A stretch of 64,000 bases of DNA, from contig JAWKLR010000018.1 of the NCBI GenBank assembly GCA_041392625.1, forward strand, positions 10,862 to 74,861, read 5' to 3'. Both the position numbers and the translations under genes were made by a program. Position 1 is the stretch's first letter, and each line of letters begins with the position of its first letter. Below are positions 25,445-36,021 of this stretch, piece by piece. This DNA is from M3007 sp041392625. Lineage in GTDB: Bacteria; Bacteroidota; Bacteroidia; Chitinophagales; Saprospiraceae. The notes under the pieces were generated by a model, which did not search any database, was not told the origin of the DNA, and saw only the letters and a list, made by a program, of their open reading frames with translations.

Positions 25445-28400
25445 ATGAGACCGATTACAGTTACAAGCCTTCTTACCGCACTGTTTATGGTGCTGACTCT
25501 ACCTGCAATAGGCCAGGTAACCACAACGATCACTCCTGCGAACGTTACTCAACCCATTGGTAGTATGGTTGACCTTGAAGTAAAGGTCACCGGGTTTACC
25601 AACATTATTTCCGTTCAATTTCCCGTTACATACCAGTCGACGGTGCTTCAGTTTGTTTCAGCAGACAACTTCGCACTTCCTGGTTTTGGCCCTGCCAATT
25701 ACAACAACCAGGCGGGAAAAGTGACCATCTCCTGGTTTGTCGATCTGGGTTCCAACCCCAACGGCATTACCCTGGCAGCGGGCACTACCTTACTTCGATT
25801 GCGCTTTGAAGTTATAGCCAACGGATCGAGCACCGTCAACCTTGCTGCAGTATCACCCGGCATTGAAATGGTGAACAGCAATGGCAACCCGGTTACGGTT
25901 AATTACCAAAACGGAGGCAGCAATGTTACCGGTGGTTCTGGTGGTCCCCCACCAATTACTGGTTTCCACATCATCACAAACGGCGATAGCATCGGTGTTG
26001 GAGAACAATATTGTATGCCTGTAACGGTGAATGACTTTGAGGACATCATCTCTATGCAATATGCGATGCACTGGGACCCAGCCGTACTTGAATTTGATAA
26101 TGTGAGCGGCTTCCAATTGCCTTTCCTCTCTGGAAGCAATTTTGGCGGCAATACCGCAGGCGGTACACTTCTACTAAGTTGGTACGACCAAAATGCAGTT
26201 GGAATCACGCTTGACGATCTGGATACTATTTACCAGGTATGCTTTACTGCCGTCGGACCCGTGGGCTCTGAATCGCTGGTCAATATCGACGGAGTTGGTT
26301 TCCCTGGAAATGCACCAGCAGAAATTGCGGATGCAATGGGTACGGATATTTGGGATACAGATGTGCCAATCGATGGTACAATCTATGTAATCGATGCAGG
26401 CCCAACCGGCGACGAGCCTACTTTCCATGCCGAGCAGGATACCACCTTCACCGGCGGTAGCACTTGTGTAGATATCTTTGTTACAAACTTTGACAGCTTG
26501 CTGTCCAGCCAATTTGTAGTCACATACGATCCAGCCCTGCTTACATTTACATCCATTGATTTGGGTTCAAATCCGTTGGGCTTGAGCCTTGGGGCAAACT
26601 TTAATACGAATACACCCGGACAAATCCGGTTTACCTGGAACGATGGTTCTGGTTTGGGCATCAATCTCCCAGACAGCACCGTTATTTTCAGCCCTTGTTT
26701 TGATGCAATTGGTCCTGGCGGCAGCCAATCACCTGTTGATCTGGGTGGCATTGCAGGCTTCCCTGTTGAAGTTGCTCAGGAGCCTAACGGCGTTGTTCCT
26801 GCTGTAATGCAAAATGGCCATGTTTATATTTTGGATTCACCTCCACCTCCGGCCATTCAAATGGGAAATATTACTGATGTAGACTGCTTCGGTGCCAATA
26901 ATGGCGCTATTAGCGTGAGCATCAATGGCGGTGTAGCACCGTTGACATACTCTTGGACAGGTCCAAACGGATACACTGCCACTACAGAAGATATCAGCAG
27001 TCTATCTCCTGGAAACTACAGCCTTACTGTAACCGATGCCAACATGGTAACGGATACTTACGGCCCGGTATTGGTTGACGGTCCAGCCAATGCAGTGAGC
27101 ATTCCTGCTGGTACAATTTCCATCACACCTGTAAATTGTTTCGGTGGCTCTGACGGTCTGATTGATGTGACCGTTCAAGGTGGCACCGGTCCATATACTT
27201 ATGCCTGGAATGACCCGGCAAACTCTACCAGTGAGGATTTGTTTCCTGTTGCTGTTGGAATGTACACCCTTACTGCTACAGATGCTAACGGATGTACTGT
27301 TGTATCTGCCCCTTTGGAAGTAACTGGTCCTAACTCTGCCTTGACCGTAACTTTCAACAGCAAGGTTGATGTAAAATGTAAAGGCCAGTCAAACGGACAG
27401 GCATTCATCACTGCAAGTGGTGGTACCGCTCCGTATGCTTCTTTTGTTTGGAAAGACGGAGGTGGTAGTGGCAACACTGTTTCTATGTCGCAAAACCCAA
27501 CTACACTGGCTGCGGGTATTTTCAATGTTACTGTTACAGACGCTCGCTTCAGTTTGCCAGGCAATTCTTGGAAGCCCGGTTGTTATTGCTGAGCCAAGTA
27601 TCGCTCTGAGTGCGACTTCAAACAAAGTAGATGTACTGTGTCCTGGTGGGTCTGATGGATTCATCAGCCTGACTCCCGGCGGTGGCTGGGGTGGTTATAC
27701 CTTCAACTGGTCTGGTGCAGGAGGCCCATTCACTACACAAAATATTACCAACCTGGTTCCGGGTATTTATACACCCACAATTTCAGACCAGGGTGGTTGT
27801 TCAGTTACCCTGAACCCAATTACAGTATCTGCCCCCCAGCAATCTCCTACACTGATTCTCAAGTAACTGACCTCAGTTGTGCAAATGCTGGCAATGGCGC
27901 AATCAGCATCACTCCACAAGGTGGTAACGGAGGCAACTATGTAGTAACCTGGACTGGTGGCCTTACCGGTTCCATGATCAGCAACCTGGATGGTGGCAAC
28001 TATGCACCAACTATTCGCGACAACCAGGGCTGTACTACGACCATGCCAGCCATTACCGTTAACGAACCAGACCCACTCGTTTCTTCAGAAACAATAACAG
28101 ACCAAATGGGCGCAACGGATAACGGAGAGATTGACTTGACAATCACCGGCGGTACCATGCCATACTCCTACGAATGGGCACATGGACCAACTACAGAAGA
28201 CGTAACAGGTCTGGCTGCCGGCTTGTACACCGTGACCATCACAGATGCAAACGATTGTTTCATCATTGTAGAAAATATTGAAGTAGTTCAGTCCAATATT
28301 CTTTTGGGCACATTTGTAGCAGGCAGCACAAACTCCTGTGCAAATGACGGAACTGTAACGATTGTTATCCCTGCTGCTGCAACAGGCCCATTTGTTGTAT

Positions 28401-30055
28401 CCTGGAACGGAAACATGCAAGTATCTCAAACAGATACTGTGGTTATCCAAAACCTGACTCCAGGAACCTATGACTTCACAGTTACAGACCTCGCCAATAA
28501 CGAAATATTGATTGAGGATGTGATGATCACAAGCTTGGCACCTGCAGCAGTTTCTTCACAGACTACTCCTCCGGACAATGCAGACTGTATCGGCGCAACC
28601 AACTTTATCGTGTTGGAGCCTGTGCCAAATACAGCGGTCATGACCTATTTTTGGTCTGACAGCCTTACCACCAGCGCTCGGATTAACATCCCCCAAGGTA
28701 ATTACTTTGTAACCGTTACCAACTTCACCAGCGGCTGTACTTCCGTGTACAATTACACCCTCAACTGCCCTGCCGGTGTGGCTACAGCAGTTGTTGACAG
28801 CGCAAGTTGTGTAAACGACGACGACGGATCGATCAATCTGTCCTTCACTGGTGGCGACGGCCCGAACTATACCTTTGCATGGGAAGGTCCTAATGGCTTT
28901 ACTGCAAACACAGAAGACATCAGCAACCTGGAAGCAGGATTGTATGAAGTTACTGTTACCGACGAAAGCAACGTTGAACACGTATCAACCCACTTTGTTG
29001 GAACCATGTCCAACCTGGTTGTTACCAATGTAAGCGAACTTTCAGATTACGGTGGATATCAGGTAAGCGGACCAAACAACTGTGACGGCGAAGCCAGTGT
29101 GGCTTTCTCCGGACAAGTTGGCACCGTAAGCATCGACTGGAGCAATGGCTTCTCCGGTATGCTCAACGAAACACTTTGTGGTGGAGTTTACACGGTAAGT
29201 GTAACCGACGAACTGGGCTGTGTTTCTGTGTGGTCTGATAGCCTGACAGTTGCTCCCGGAGTTACTTCTGAAAGCAACACCATTTCCAACTACAACGGAT
29301 ACAACATCAGCTGTAACGGAGAATGCGACGGTATCGCCCGCGTATTCATCAATGGAGGAATTGGTCCTTTCACCGTACAATGGCCAACTGGCCAGATCGA
29401 AGAACTCGACAATATTGGACAGTTCTCTCAGGCCAACAACCTGTGTGGTGGTGATTACCTGGTGACCATTACCGACATCAACAACAATACAACCACCCAA
29501 ATGGTCAGCCTGTCTCAGCCTGATCCACTGGAAATCCTGTTTGCTGAAGTTGCTCCTTCTACCTTCTCTCGTTGCGACGGTGAGATCATCGCCACCACTC
29601 CGGGTGCAGTAGGAACTGTTGAGTTGACATGGACTGCCAGCATCACCGGACAAACAGGCGATGAACTGCGCGCTATCGGACTCTGCTCCGGCGAACGGGT
29701 ACAATTTGTGGTTCGCGACGCAAACGGCTGTTTGGCCATTGCTACCGATACCGTACCGTATCCTGAAGATGGTTGTTTCCGCGTGCGCCCGGTGCTTACT
29801 CCTGGCGAACAAGACGGCAAGAACGACTTCATGTTGATTACCTGTATTGAATCGGTTCCAAACTCAATTGAGATTTACAACCGCTGGGGACAATTGGTAT
29901 TCGAAACAGTTGGCTATGACAACGGCACCAATGCCTGGGACGGAACCAACAACGGACGCCCACTTCCAGAAGGTGTGTACTACTACATTCTCAACTACAC
30001 CGACTCAACGTTGGGCGAACAGCAAGTCAAAGGCTACGTCAACCTCCTACGTTAA
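25445..30055 (+). CDS. Large surface protein: three cohesin-like modules, SprB repeats, T9SS type B C-terminus (two frameshifts)
   Basis: About 1,536 residues if frames are joined. Signal peptide near MRPITVTSLLTALFMVLTLP; cohesin-like modules at roughly 25-160, 175-315 and 325-465 (each with 'V-V--F-----Q----YDP--L-F'); then about ten SprB-like repeats from 475 on (VDCFGANNGAISVSINGG and variants); then a gliding-motility C-terminal domain (LTPGEQDGKNDF, EIYNRWGQLVFE, EGVYYYILNY) that serves as a T9SS type B signal. The frame moves at about 27542-27570 (one extra base) and returns in the C6 run 27832-27837 (one missing base). The pieces are 25445-27592, a middle frame to 27866, and 27842-30055. 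Likely a cell-surface adhesin moved by the gliding machinery. Confidence 0.82.
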
Positions 30056-30154
30056 TTTTTATCATCCTAGCATAAGCGCTGCAACAGGTTTCAATTAAAA
30101 TGAGACCTGTTGCAGCACAGCTAATCATTCATCCTCCATTCCCAATCCTCGATT

Positions 30155-31096
30155 ATGAAAAAGACATTTTTTACCCTGCTATTGGCATTTGTCGGGCTCG
30201 CTGCCTTTGCTCAGGAGCAAGCCATCTACTCTCAATATCAACTCTTCCCCGTGCTGGTAAATCCAGGCTATACCGGGTTTGAAGGAGAGCATCAATTCCT
30301 CCTAAATGCCCGCAACAGCTGGTCTGGTTTCCCGGGCGCTCCACAGTCCTACACTGCCATGTACCATGGCCCGGTAGGCAACAACCTTGCATTGGGTGGC
30401 GGTGTGTTTACTGAAAAAATCGGCGATCAAAATCTATTTCGTCTTCAGTTGAACTACGCATTCCGCATCCAGTCTAAAAATGAAAAATTCCAGGCCGGTA
30501 TTGGTCTGACAACGGAGTTTCTCCGCCGCGGCATCAACAACGATTTGTTGGATGACCCAACCGTAAACCCGAACGACCCAACCCTGGAAGACCTGGCAAA
30601 TGGCCAGCAAATCTTCGACGCATCGGTAGGTGTACACGCTTTGTTCGATAAGAAGTTCTTTTTGAGCATGGCACTTCCAAACACCATCCGTACCCGCCTC
30701 GATGATGTACCGGTACAGGACCCTCAAAACCAGGGTGGTCTGTTTGACCACTACATCTTCCAGTTGGGCTTTATTGCCGACGTGCCTGCACAGGGGTTCA
30801 AAATCATTCCTTCTCTGGCACTTCGCAATGTACGGAACGTTCCTTACCAGGTTGATCTGAACTTGCAAGGTCGTTTCCTCGAGGAAAAACTGATCACCGG
30901 ATTTACCTACCGCCCGGGTTCTGCGAATGGCTCGCTGGCCTTCCTGATCGGCTCCAAGTTCAACCAGGTACAGGCATTCTACTCGTACGATCTGAACTTT
31001 GGCGATTTCCAACAGTACAACGGAGGTTCTCACGAGATTAGCTTCGCGCTTTCATTCGCTCGCAAAGAGCGTATCGAAATTCCGAATTCATACTAA
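30155..31096 (+). CDS. PorP/SprF family type IX secretion-associated protein
   Basis: A 313-residue outer-membrane protein. Signal peptide ends AAFAQ; AIYSQYQLFPVLVNPGYTGFEGEHQFLLNAR is not quoted in full here but its core SQYQLFP-LVNPGYTG is the family hallmark, followed by NSWSGFPGAPQSY and repeated barrel strands to the end. In Flavobacterium SprF is encoded next to SprB and needed for its surface localisation; here it directly follows the SprB-repeat protein, supporting the same partnership. ATG at 30155 gives the standard signal peptide. Confidence 0.88.
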   Translation: MKKTFFTLLLAFVGLAAFAQEQAIYSQYQLFPVLVNPGYTGFEGEHQFLLNARNSWSGFPGAPQSYTAMYHGPVGNNLALGGGVFTEKIGDQNLFRLQLNYAFRIQSKNEKFQAGIGLTTEFLRRGINNDLLDDPTVNPNDPTLEDLANGQQIFDASVGVHALFDKKFFLSMALPNTIRTRLDDVPVQDPQNQGGLFDHYIFQLGFIADVPAQGFKIIPSLALRNVRNVPYQVDLNLQGRFLEEKLITGFTYRPGSANGSLAFLIGSKFNQVQAFYSYDLNFGDFQQYNGGSHEISFALSFARKERIEIPNSY

Positions 31097-31098
31097 AT

Positions 31099-31170
31099 AG
31101 TAGTCAGTGGTCAGAAGTCAGTAGTCAGTTTAAAATTGAATATTTTTCTGACCACTGACCACTGACTACT
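31099..31170. repeat. Long inverted repeat made of agtcagt-type units
   Basis: Arms 31099-31121 and 31148-31170 are 23 bases each with two mismatches (agtagtcagtggtcag / ctgaccactgactact) around a 26-base AT-rich loop, 3 bases after the sprF-like stop. A related element with agtaagt units lies at 52050-52129. Confidence 0.75.
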
Positions 31171-31191
31171 TACAACTAATAAAAAATTCAG

Positions 31192-31342
31192 TAGATTTGT
31201 GTCAGCGGTTTTTTAAGCCGCACGTATATTAGAGCAAAATGGATTCTTTGCACAATCCCGGCATAGAATTTGAAGAATAATTGTCTTTAACAATTGGTTT
31301 TTGGGATGGCCTCTCCGCGAAAAGTCGCTGGGGGGCTTTTTT
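31192..31342 (+). ncRNA. Candidate small RNA or leader with intrinsic terminator
   Basis: Within the 653-bp gap 31097-31749. A -7 box TAGATTTG at 31192-31199 is followed by a hairpin GCGG/CCGC, a 13-codon ORF (31239-31280, MDSLHNPGIEFEE), a second small hairpin (attg...caat), and a strong terminator near 31308-31342 (GCCTCTC / GGGGGGC plus GCGA / TCGC, then T6). Transcription would end 400 bases before glnN, so this is either a free small RNA or an attenuated leader. No known RNA family was recognised. Confidence 0.4.
31308..31342 (+). terminator. Intrinsic terminator of the candidate small RNA
   Basis: Stem GCCTCTC with GGGGGGC (two wobble pairs), continued by GCGA/TCGC across one mismatch, loop AAAG, then T6. 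Confidence 0.65.
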
Positions 31343-31553
31343 ATTTCCCTTAGGGGTACACCCTAAAAAAAGAAAATTCCAACAAATACAAAGCGGCTGT
31401 TTTAATGAAGCTCCTCTTTTCCACTGCTGTTTGTTAAACGAATTGGTAGATAATTTTACATAAATCCGGTTTACCAAACATCTCTCGCCACCGAAATGGG
31501 GGCAAAACCCAAAATAATTTCACCCAAACGTGTATTTTCGCTAAAAATCAATA

Positions 31554-31561
31554 TATATTTG
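31554..31561 (+). promoter_or_regulatory. -7 element (TATATTTG) for glnN
   Basis: TAnnTTTG consensus in a very AT-rich region about 190 bases before the glnN ATG. The remaining leader shows no clear known riboswitch. Confidence 0.4.
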
Positions 31562-31749
31562 TGCCATCAAACACAAAAACAACCCAATTAATCCAAACAC
31601 AACTTATATTTTACAAGAAAACAACATTTTTTCAAGTAAAAAATCCATTTTTCGCTAAAATGCATTTTTAATCGCTTGTTTTTTCCTGCCTTTTCCGAAT
31701 AAGCCAGTTTCGTTTTCTTTTCCTCACCTTTTCACAACAAGTACACATC

Positions 31750-33942
31750 ATGTCATTAGCAAGATTTAATGCCCTTCAAACAATCGAAAATCGCATCGAG
31801 CCACTAGCGACCGATTTCCCTGAAGGACAGGTTGACAACATTGCATCGTATTTCGCAGCCAATGTTTTCAATGAGGAGGCCATGAAAAAATACCTCCCGG
31901 AAAGCGCTTACATCAGCGTAAAGGCAGCCACTCAAAGTGGACAAAAACTCGATCGGGAAGTTGCAGATATCGTGGCGAACGGAATGAAGGAATGGGCTAT
32001 GAGCAAAGGCTGTACCCACTTTGCCCACTGGTTCCAGCCTCTTACAGGAAAAACAGCAGAAAAACACGACTCCTTTTTTACTACAACACATGATGGCCGC
32101 GTGATTGAAGAATTCACCGGTGGCGCATTGGTACAGCAGGAGCCTGACGGCTCTTCGTTCCCTTCTGGTGGTATGCGCAGTACCTTCGAGGCTCGCGGAT
32201 ACACCGTTTGGGACCCAAGTAGCCCGGCGTTCATTCTGGAAGTTGGTGATGGAAAAACACTTTGTATTCCAACCATTTTTGTAACCTTCAGCGGTTCAGC
32301 GCAAGACTATAAACTGCCTTTGCTCCGCTCACAAAGCCTCTTGGATCAAGCCGCAGTTCCCGTTTGTCAACTCTTCGACCCAAAGGTTACCAAAGTAACT
32401 GCTACTCTGGGTTGGGAGCAGGAATACTTCCTGGTTGATGAAGCCCTGTTCAATGCACGCCCCGACCTCGTAATGGCTGGCCGCACCCTGATCGGCAATG
32501 CTGCTACCAAGCACCAGCAATTGGACGACCACTATTTCGGCTCCATTCCTGAGCGGGTATATGCGTTTATGCGCGACCTTGAAACTGAGTGTCACCTTTT
32601 GGGGATTCCGGTTCGCACACGCCACAACGAAGTTGCGCCGGGCCAGTACGAATTGGCGCCGATCTATGAAGAAATCAACGTAGCAGTTGACCACAATCAG
32701 TTGCTCATGGACGTAATGGACCGCGTGGCTCGCCGCCATAAATTGCGTGTACTGCTCCATGAAAAGCCATTCGCCGGCATCAACGGTTCCGGTAAACACA
32801 ACAACTGGAGTCTGAGTGCAAACACCGGCGTGAACCTGCTTGCTCCTGGCGATAACCCACAGCGCAACCTGCGCTTCCTGAGCTTCTTTGTAAACACCAT
32901 TTTGGCCGTTTACAACAATGCCGACGTCCTGCGCGCAAGCATTGCACATGCAGGCAACGACCACCGCTTGGGCGCCAACGAAGCACCTCCGGCAATCATT
33001 TCTGTATTTATTGGTGAGGCATTGAGCAAACTGCTCAACCAGATTGCCAATGGTAAAAAGACAGACGATGCAGCCGTTGAACGCGCTGTTGACCTGATCT
33101 CCAAATTGCCAAACCTGCAACTGGATAACACCGACCGGAACCGGACTTCACCATTTGCTTTCACCGGAAACAAATTTGAAATCCGTGCCGTTGGTTCTTC
33201 TCAAAACTGTGCAGGCCCAATGACCGTTATGAACACCATGATGGCCATGCAACTGATCGAGTTTAAGAAAGACATCGACAAGTTGATGAACAAAGGCATG
33301 GAAAAGGACGAGGCCATCCTGATGGTTGTAAAAAAATACATTCGCAAGGCCCGCCCAATCCTGTTTGAAGGAAACAACTATTCGGATGAATGGAAAGAAG
33401 AAGCGGCCAGCCGTGGACTTAGCAACAACGCCAATACTCCTTCAGCGCTTGCAGCATTGAAGTCGCAGGCAGCAAAGGACTTCTACGGTAAATCCGGCGT
33501 AATGAATCCTGCCGAGTTGGAAGCCTTCCGGAATGTACAATTGGAAATTTACTGCACCAAACTGAGCATCGAAGCCAAAACCCTGCTGGAAATGGTGAAC
33601 TCCATGATCATGCCGGCTGTATTGCGCTACCAAACCGAACTTGCTCAGAATATCGCTAGCCTTCAGGCGCTTGATATGGACAGTGCGACCAAGTTTCAGC
33701 GTGAAAAACTGAACCGTACCGTTGAAAATGTAGATGCAATTGCCAAAGGAATTGACGCACTGAACAACTCCATTCACAAAGCGCATGCATGCGAGGATAT
33801 TGAAGCAGAAGCCGAGATTCTTTGCAATGAAGTACTTCCGGAAATGGAAGCAATTCGTTCCGCAGTAGACGATTTGGAGGCCTTGGTTGACGACCAGTAC
33901 TGGCCAATTGTGAAATACCGTGAGATGTTGTTTGTACGCTAA
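31750..33942 (+). CDS. glnN: Glutamine synthetase type III
   Basis: A 730-residue cytosolic enzyme that makes glutamine from glutamate, ammonia and ATP. The length is that of GSIII, much longer than GSI (about 470). Seen: THFAHWFQPLTGKTAEKHD, VTATLGWEQEYFLVDEALF (Glu metal ligands), TRHNEVAPGQYELAPIYEE (catalytic region), INGSGKHNNWSLSANTG and RAVGSSQNCAGPM. It is the main ammonia-assimilating enzyme type in Bacteroidota. It stands alone, preceded by a long AT-rich leader with a candidate small RNA and followed by a terminator. Confidence 0.95.
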   Translation: MSLARFNALQTIENRIEPLATDFPEGQVDNIASYFAANVFNEEAMKKYLPESAYISVKAATQSGQKLDREVADIVANGMKEWAMSKGCTHFAHWFQPLTGKTAEKHDSFFTTTHDGRVIEEFTGGALVQQEPDGSSFPSGGMRSTFEARGYTVWDPSSPAFILEVGDGKTLCIPTIFVTFSGSAQDYKLPLLRSQSLLDQAAVPVCQLFDPKVTKVTATLGWEQEYFLVDEALFNARPDLVMAGRTLIGNAATKHQQLDDHYFGSIPERVYAFMRDLETECHLLGIPVRTRHNEVAPGQYELAPIYEEINVAVDHNQLLMDVMDRVARRHKLRVLLHEKPFAGINGSGKHNNWSLSANTGVNLLAPGDNPQRNLRFLSFFVNTILAVYNNADVLRASIAHAGNDHRLGANEAPPAIISVFIGEALSKLLNQIANGKKTDDAAVERAVDLISKLPNLQLDNTDRNRTSPFAFTGNKFEIRAVGSSQNCAGPMTVMNTMMAMQLIEFKKDIDKLMNKGMEKDEAILMVVKKYIRKARPILFEGNNYSDEWKEEAASRGLSNNANTPSALAALKSQAAKDFYGKSGVMNPAELEAFRNVQLEIYCTKLSIEAKTLLEMVNSMIMPAVLRYQTELAQNIASLQALDMDSATKFQREKLNRTVENVDAIAKGIDALNNSIHKAHACEDIEAEAEILCNEVLPEMEAIRSAVDDLEALVDDQYWPIVKYREMLFVR

Positions 33943-33969
33943 ACCAAACGAACATCCAATCAGAACCAG

Positions 33970-34007
33970 AAGCCACTTCCATTTTTGGAGGTGGCTTTTT
34001 CTTTTTT
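33970..34007 (+). terminator. Intrinsic terminator after glnN
   Basis: Stem AGCCACTTCC / GGAGGTGGCT (one wobble) with loop atttttg, followed by a T-rich run. Confidence 0.85.
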
Positions 34008-34183
34008 ACTCCAACCAGCCTTCGGTGTGATTTCAAGGCCAAAGCCCCGTTGTTTCAAAGAGAAACACATAAAAAATCAGATAAGCAGTCCATAATTTTT
34101 GTTTCAGAAAAAAAAAGCTGGATTTTTTGGCAGCCTTAGCATCCGTTTACTGCTGAGGCCATCTGGTTTATCCAACGTACAAA

Positions 34184-35353
34184 ATGAAAGCTTTCTTACT
34201 TACCCTGCTCATGCTGGGAGCCTTCTGTTCCTGTCAGAGCGATTCCGAACACACATCCGGAGCAAACTCTGCTGGTGATACTGTGGTGGTGGTTCAGTCT
34301 GAAAATCTGAAACAAATAGATTACACCTTGCTTCTGGAGCAGCGCAACTATTTCAAGGCGCCTGAAGCCAAAATCATCAGCTACCTCGGGGAGGAACTCG
34401 TGCGCTATTACCATTACAATTCCAAAATTTACATCGAGCGGATCGCAGCCGACGGTGAAATCCGCTGGAAAAAGCAATTCTTCTTTGGCGTCAACAACGT
34501 CATGAATGAGCTGGCGAAAGGTCCGGATGATCGCATTTACTGCCTGTCCCGAACCTTTGATGACGAGCACCAGATCAATGCCACGCTTTTTTGCCTGGAT
34601 CAAGACGGCGAACTCCAATGGAAGAAAATGTTGGGAAATTTGAAAGCAGACCATTTCCTGCTGCACGATCAAACGATTTCTCTGATTGGCTATACCGGAG
34701 ACCTGGAGTCCTACACCCTGATCCAGACGGATCTGGATGGCGATGTCAAAAAGGAACAAGGAATAAAGAAACTCCAGTTTTTCAATCTCAGCAAAATGGC
34801 ACTTGATCAGGACGGAAACTACCTCATGTTTGGAGGCAAAACCCCACCGACCCAGGCCAATCAATCCGATATCCTTATTTTAAAAATGAGCCCGAAAGGC
34901 AAAATCCTGAAACGCTTTGAGATAGGCTCACCGCAAAACGATTGGGCATCCGACGGACTTTGCCTCCCCGATGGGCGCATCCTGTGCATTGCGGGATGGG
35001 AAGCAGACATGAGCACCAACAAACACCAGAAAAAAATTCTGTGCCTCGACCCCAAACTCAAACTACTTTGGGAGCGGCGGCTCCAGTTCGCCAACAGCTG
35101 GACCGACAACAGCCTGCTTTTTCAGGATAAAAACCAACATTTGTATTCCATTTCAAGCGGTACCACACCCGAAGGGGGCAATTCCATTTACCTGATTTCC
35201 TACAGCGAAACCGGTCAAATGGAAAACATATATTACCTTCCGGAGTCAAGCCGGGTTTTTGCCCCCTATGGCGTCAGCGTAGCCGTCAATAATGCCATCC
35301 GCATTTCAACGAATGCAGGTATTGTTGAGGTGCAACCAGATGCAATTAAATAA
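34184..35353 (+). CDS. Lipoprotein with beta-propeller-like repeats
   Basis: A 389-residue protein: signal MKAFLLTLLMLGAFCSC with lipobox Cys at 17. Residues 90-380 contain repeated units of the 'L--DG----W--' type (EIRWKKQF, LDQDGELQWKKML, QTDLDGDVKKE, LDQDGNYLMFGG, LDPKLKLLWERRL), consistent with a propeller of six or more blades. No catalytic motif was recognised. It is probably anchored to the outer membrane and may bind or assemble other components; its role is unknown. The next gene begins 44 bp later on the same strand. Confidence 0.65.
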   Translation: MKAFLLTLLMLGAFCSCQSDSEHTSGANSAGDTVVVVQSENLKQIDYTLLLEQRNYFKAPEAKIISYLGEELVRYYHYNSKIYIERIAADGEIRWKKQFFFGVNNVMNELAKGPDDRIYCLSRTFDDEHQINATLFCLDQDGELQWKKMLGNLKADHFLLHDQTISLIGYTGDLESYTLIQTDLDGDVKKEQGIKKLQFFNLSKMALDQDGNYLMFGGKTPPTQANQSDILILKMSPKGKILKRFEIGSPQNDWASDGLCLPDGRILCIAGWEADMSTNKHQKKILCLDPKLKLLWERRLQFANSWTDNSLLFQDKNQHLYSISSGTTPEGGNSIYLISYSETGQMENIYYLPESSRVFAPYGVSVAVNNAIRISTNAGIVEVQPDAIK

Positions 35354-35397
35354 ACAAACCCTGTAACCTGTTGTTTCTAAAAATAAACTCCCTGAAC

Positions 35398-35955
35398 ATG
35401 TCAATAGACGATCAAGACCTGAGCAATTTCAAGCGAAAAGTAAGTCAGTACCAGGAAATCCTGGCAAACACAGAAAAATACCGGGAAAAGTGGAAGAAAG
35501 AACTGCGGAATGAAACCTTGAATTTTCTGGAAAAAGCCGCAACTGAAGCCGGACTTTCCTGTTCGGTGGAACACCGCGCAGACATAACCAACCTGGAGGC
35601 CGTTGTGCTTTCTTTGGGCAGCAGCAACAGCGGACTGGGCGAACCAGTAGGAGACGGCATGCACCGCGACCTGATTAAACAAAACGGTTCACTCGTGTAC
35701 CAGCAACTTTTCAACGGAAAAGTACTTGTGCTGATCAACTATCCATTCATTGAAAAATACGGGCAGCCGCAGCCGCCCAAAACCCTGGCAATCTATCGGC
35801 CGGAAGAACTCAAATCCGCCTATTTCATGCGGCACCTGGAGACCTTCGTGACCGAAATGATCAATTGGGAAGATTACGACGACGACCAGCCAGAACCAAA
35901 CCAGCGCATCGGCTTCAAACTCAACTTTGAACAGGAAAACGCCATCCCAGACTAG
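35398..35955 (+). CDS. Unknown cytoplasmic protein
   Basis: A 185-residue protein from ATG at 35398 (an upstream TTG at 35371 would add nine residues). The N-terminal third (NFKRKVSQYQEILANTEKYREKWKKEL, shortened here) is a charged helix likely to form a coiled coil; the rest is a compact alpha/beta domain with LIKQNGSLVYQQLFNGKVLVLI. No signal peptide and no recognised family. It is probably cotranscribed with the lipoprotein gene before it. Confidence 0.55.
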   Translation: MSIDDQDLSNFKRKVSQYQEILANTEKYREKWKKELRNETLNFLEKAATEAGLSCSVEHRADITNLEAVVLSLGSSNSGLGEPVGDGMHRDLIKQNGSLVYQQLFNGKVLVLINYPFIEKYGQPQPPKTLAIYRPEELKSAYFMRHLETFVTEMINWEDYDDDQPEPNQRIGFKLNFEQENAIPD

Positions 35956-35963
35956 GCAAATTG

Positions 35964-36006
35964 CGATATCCGATTGATGGTTTTAAAAATCAACAATCGG
36001 ATATCG
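35964..36006. terminator. Perfect inverted repeat between convergent genes
   Basis: Thirteen-base perfect arms (cgatatccgattg / caatcggatatcg) with a 17-base AT-rich loop, between the convergent unknown gene and fabH; it may stop transcription from both sides. The core tccgattg also occurs in the repeats at 58308-58467. Confidence 0.55.
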
Positions 36007-36021
36007 TAAATCCCGCAGGGC

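Noticed and set aside
27542..27842. Programmed ribosomal frameshift in the adhesin
   Set aside because: Only the second site is slippery (C6), the first is not, and a programmed pair of opposite shifts would be very unusual.
31099..31170. Short CRISPR-like array
   Set aside because: The agtcagt units are contiguous and form one hairpin, with no spacers and no cas genes nearby.
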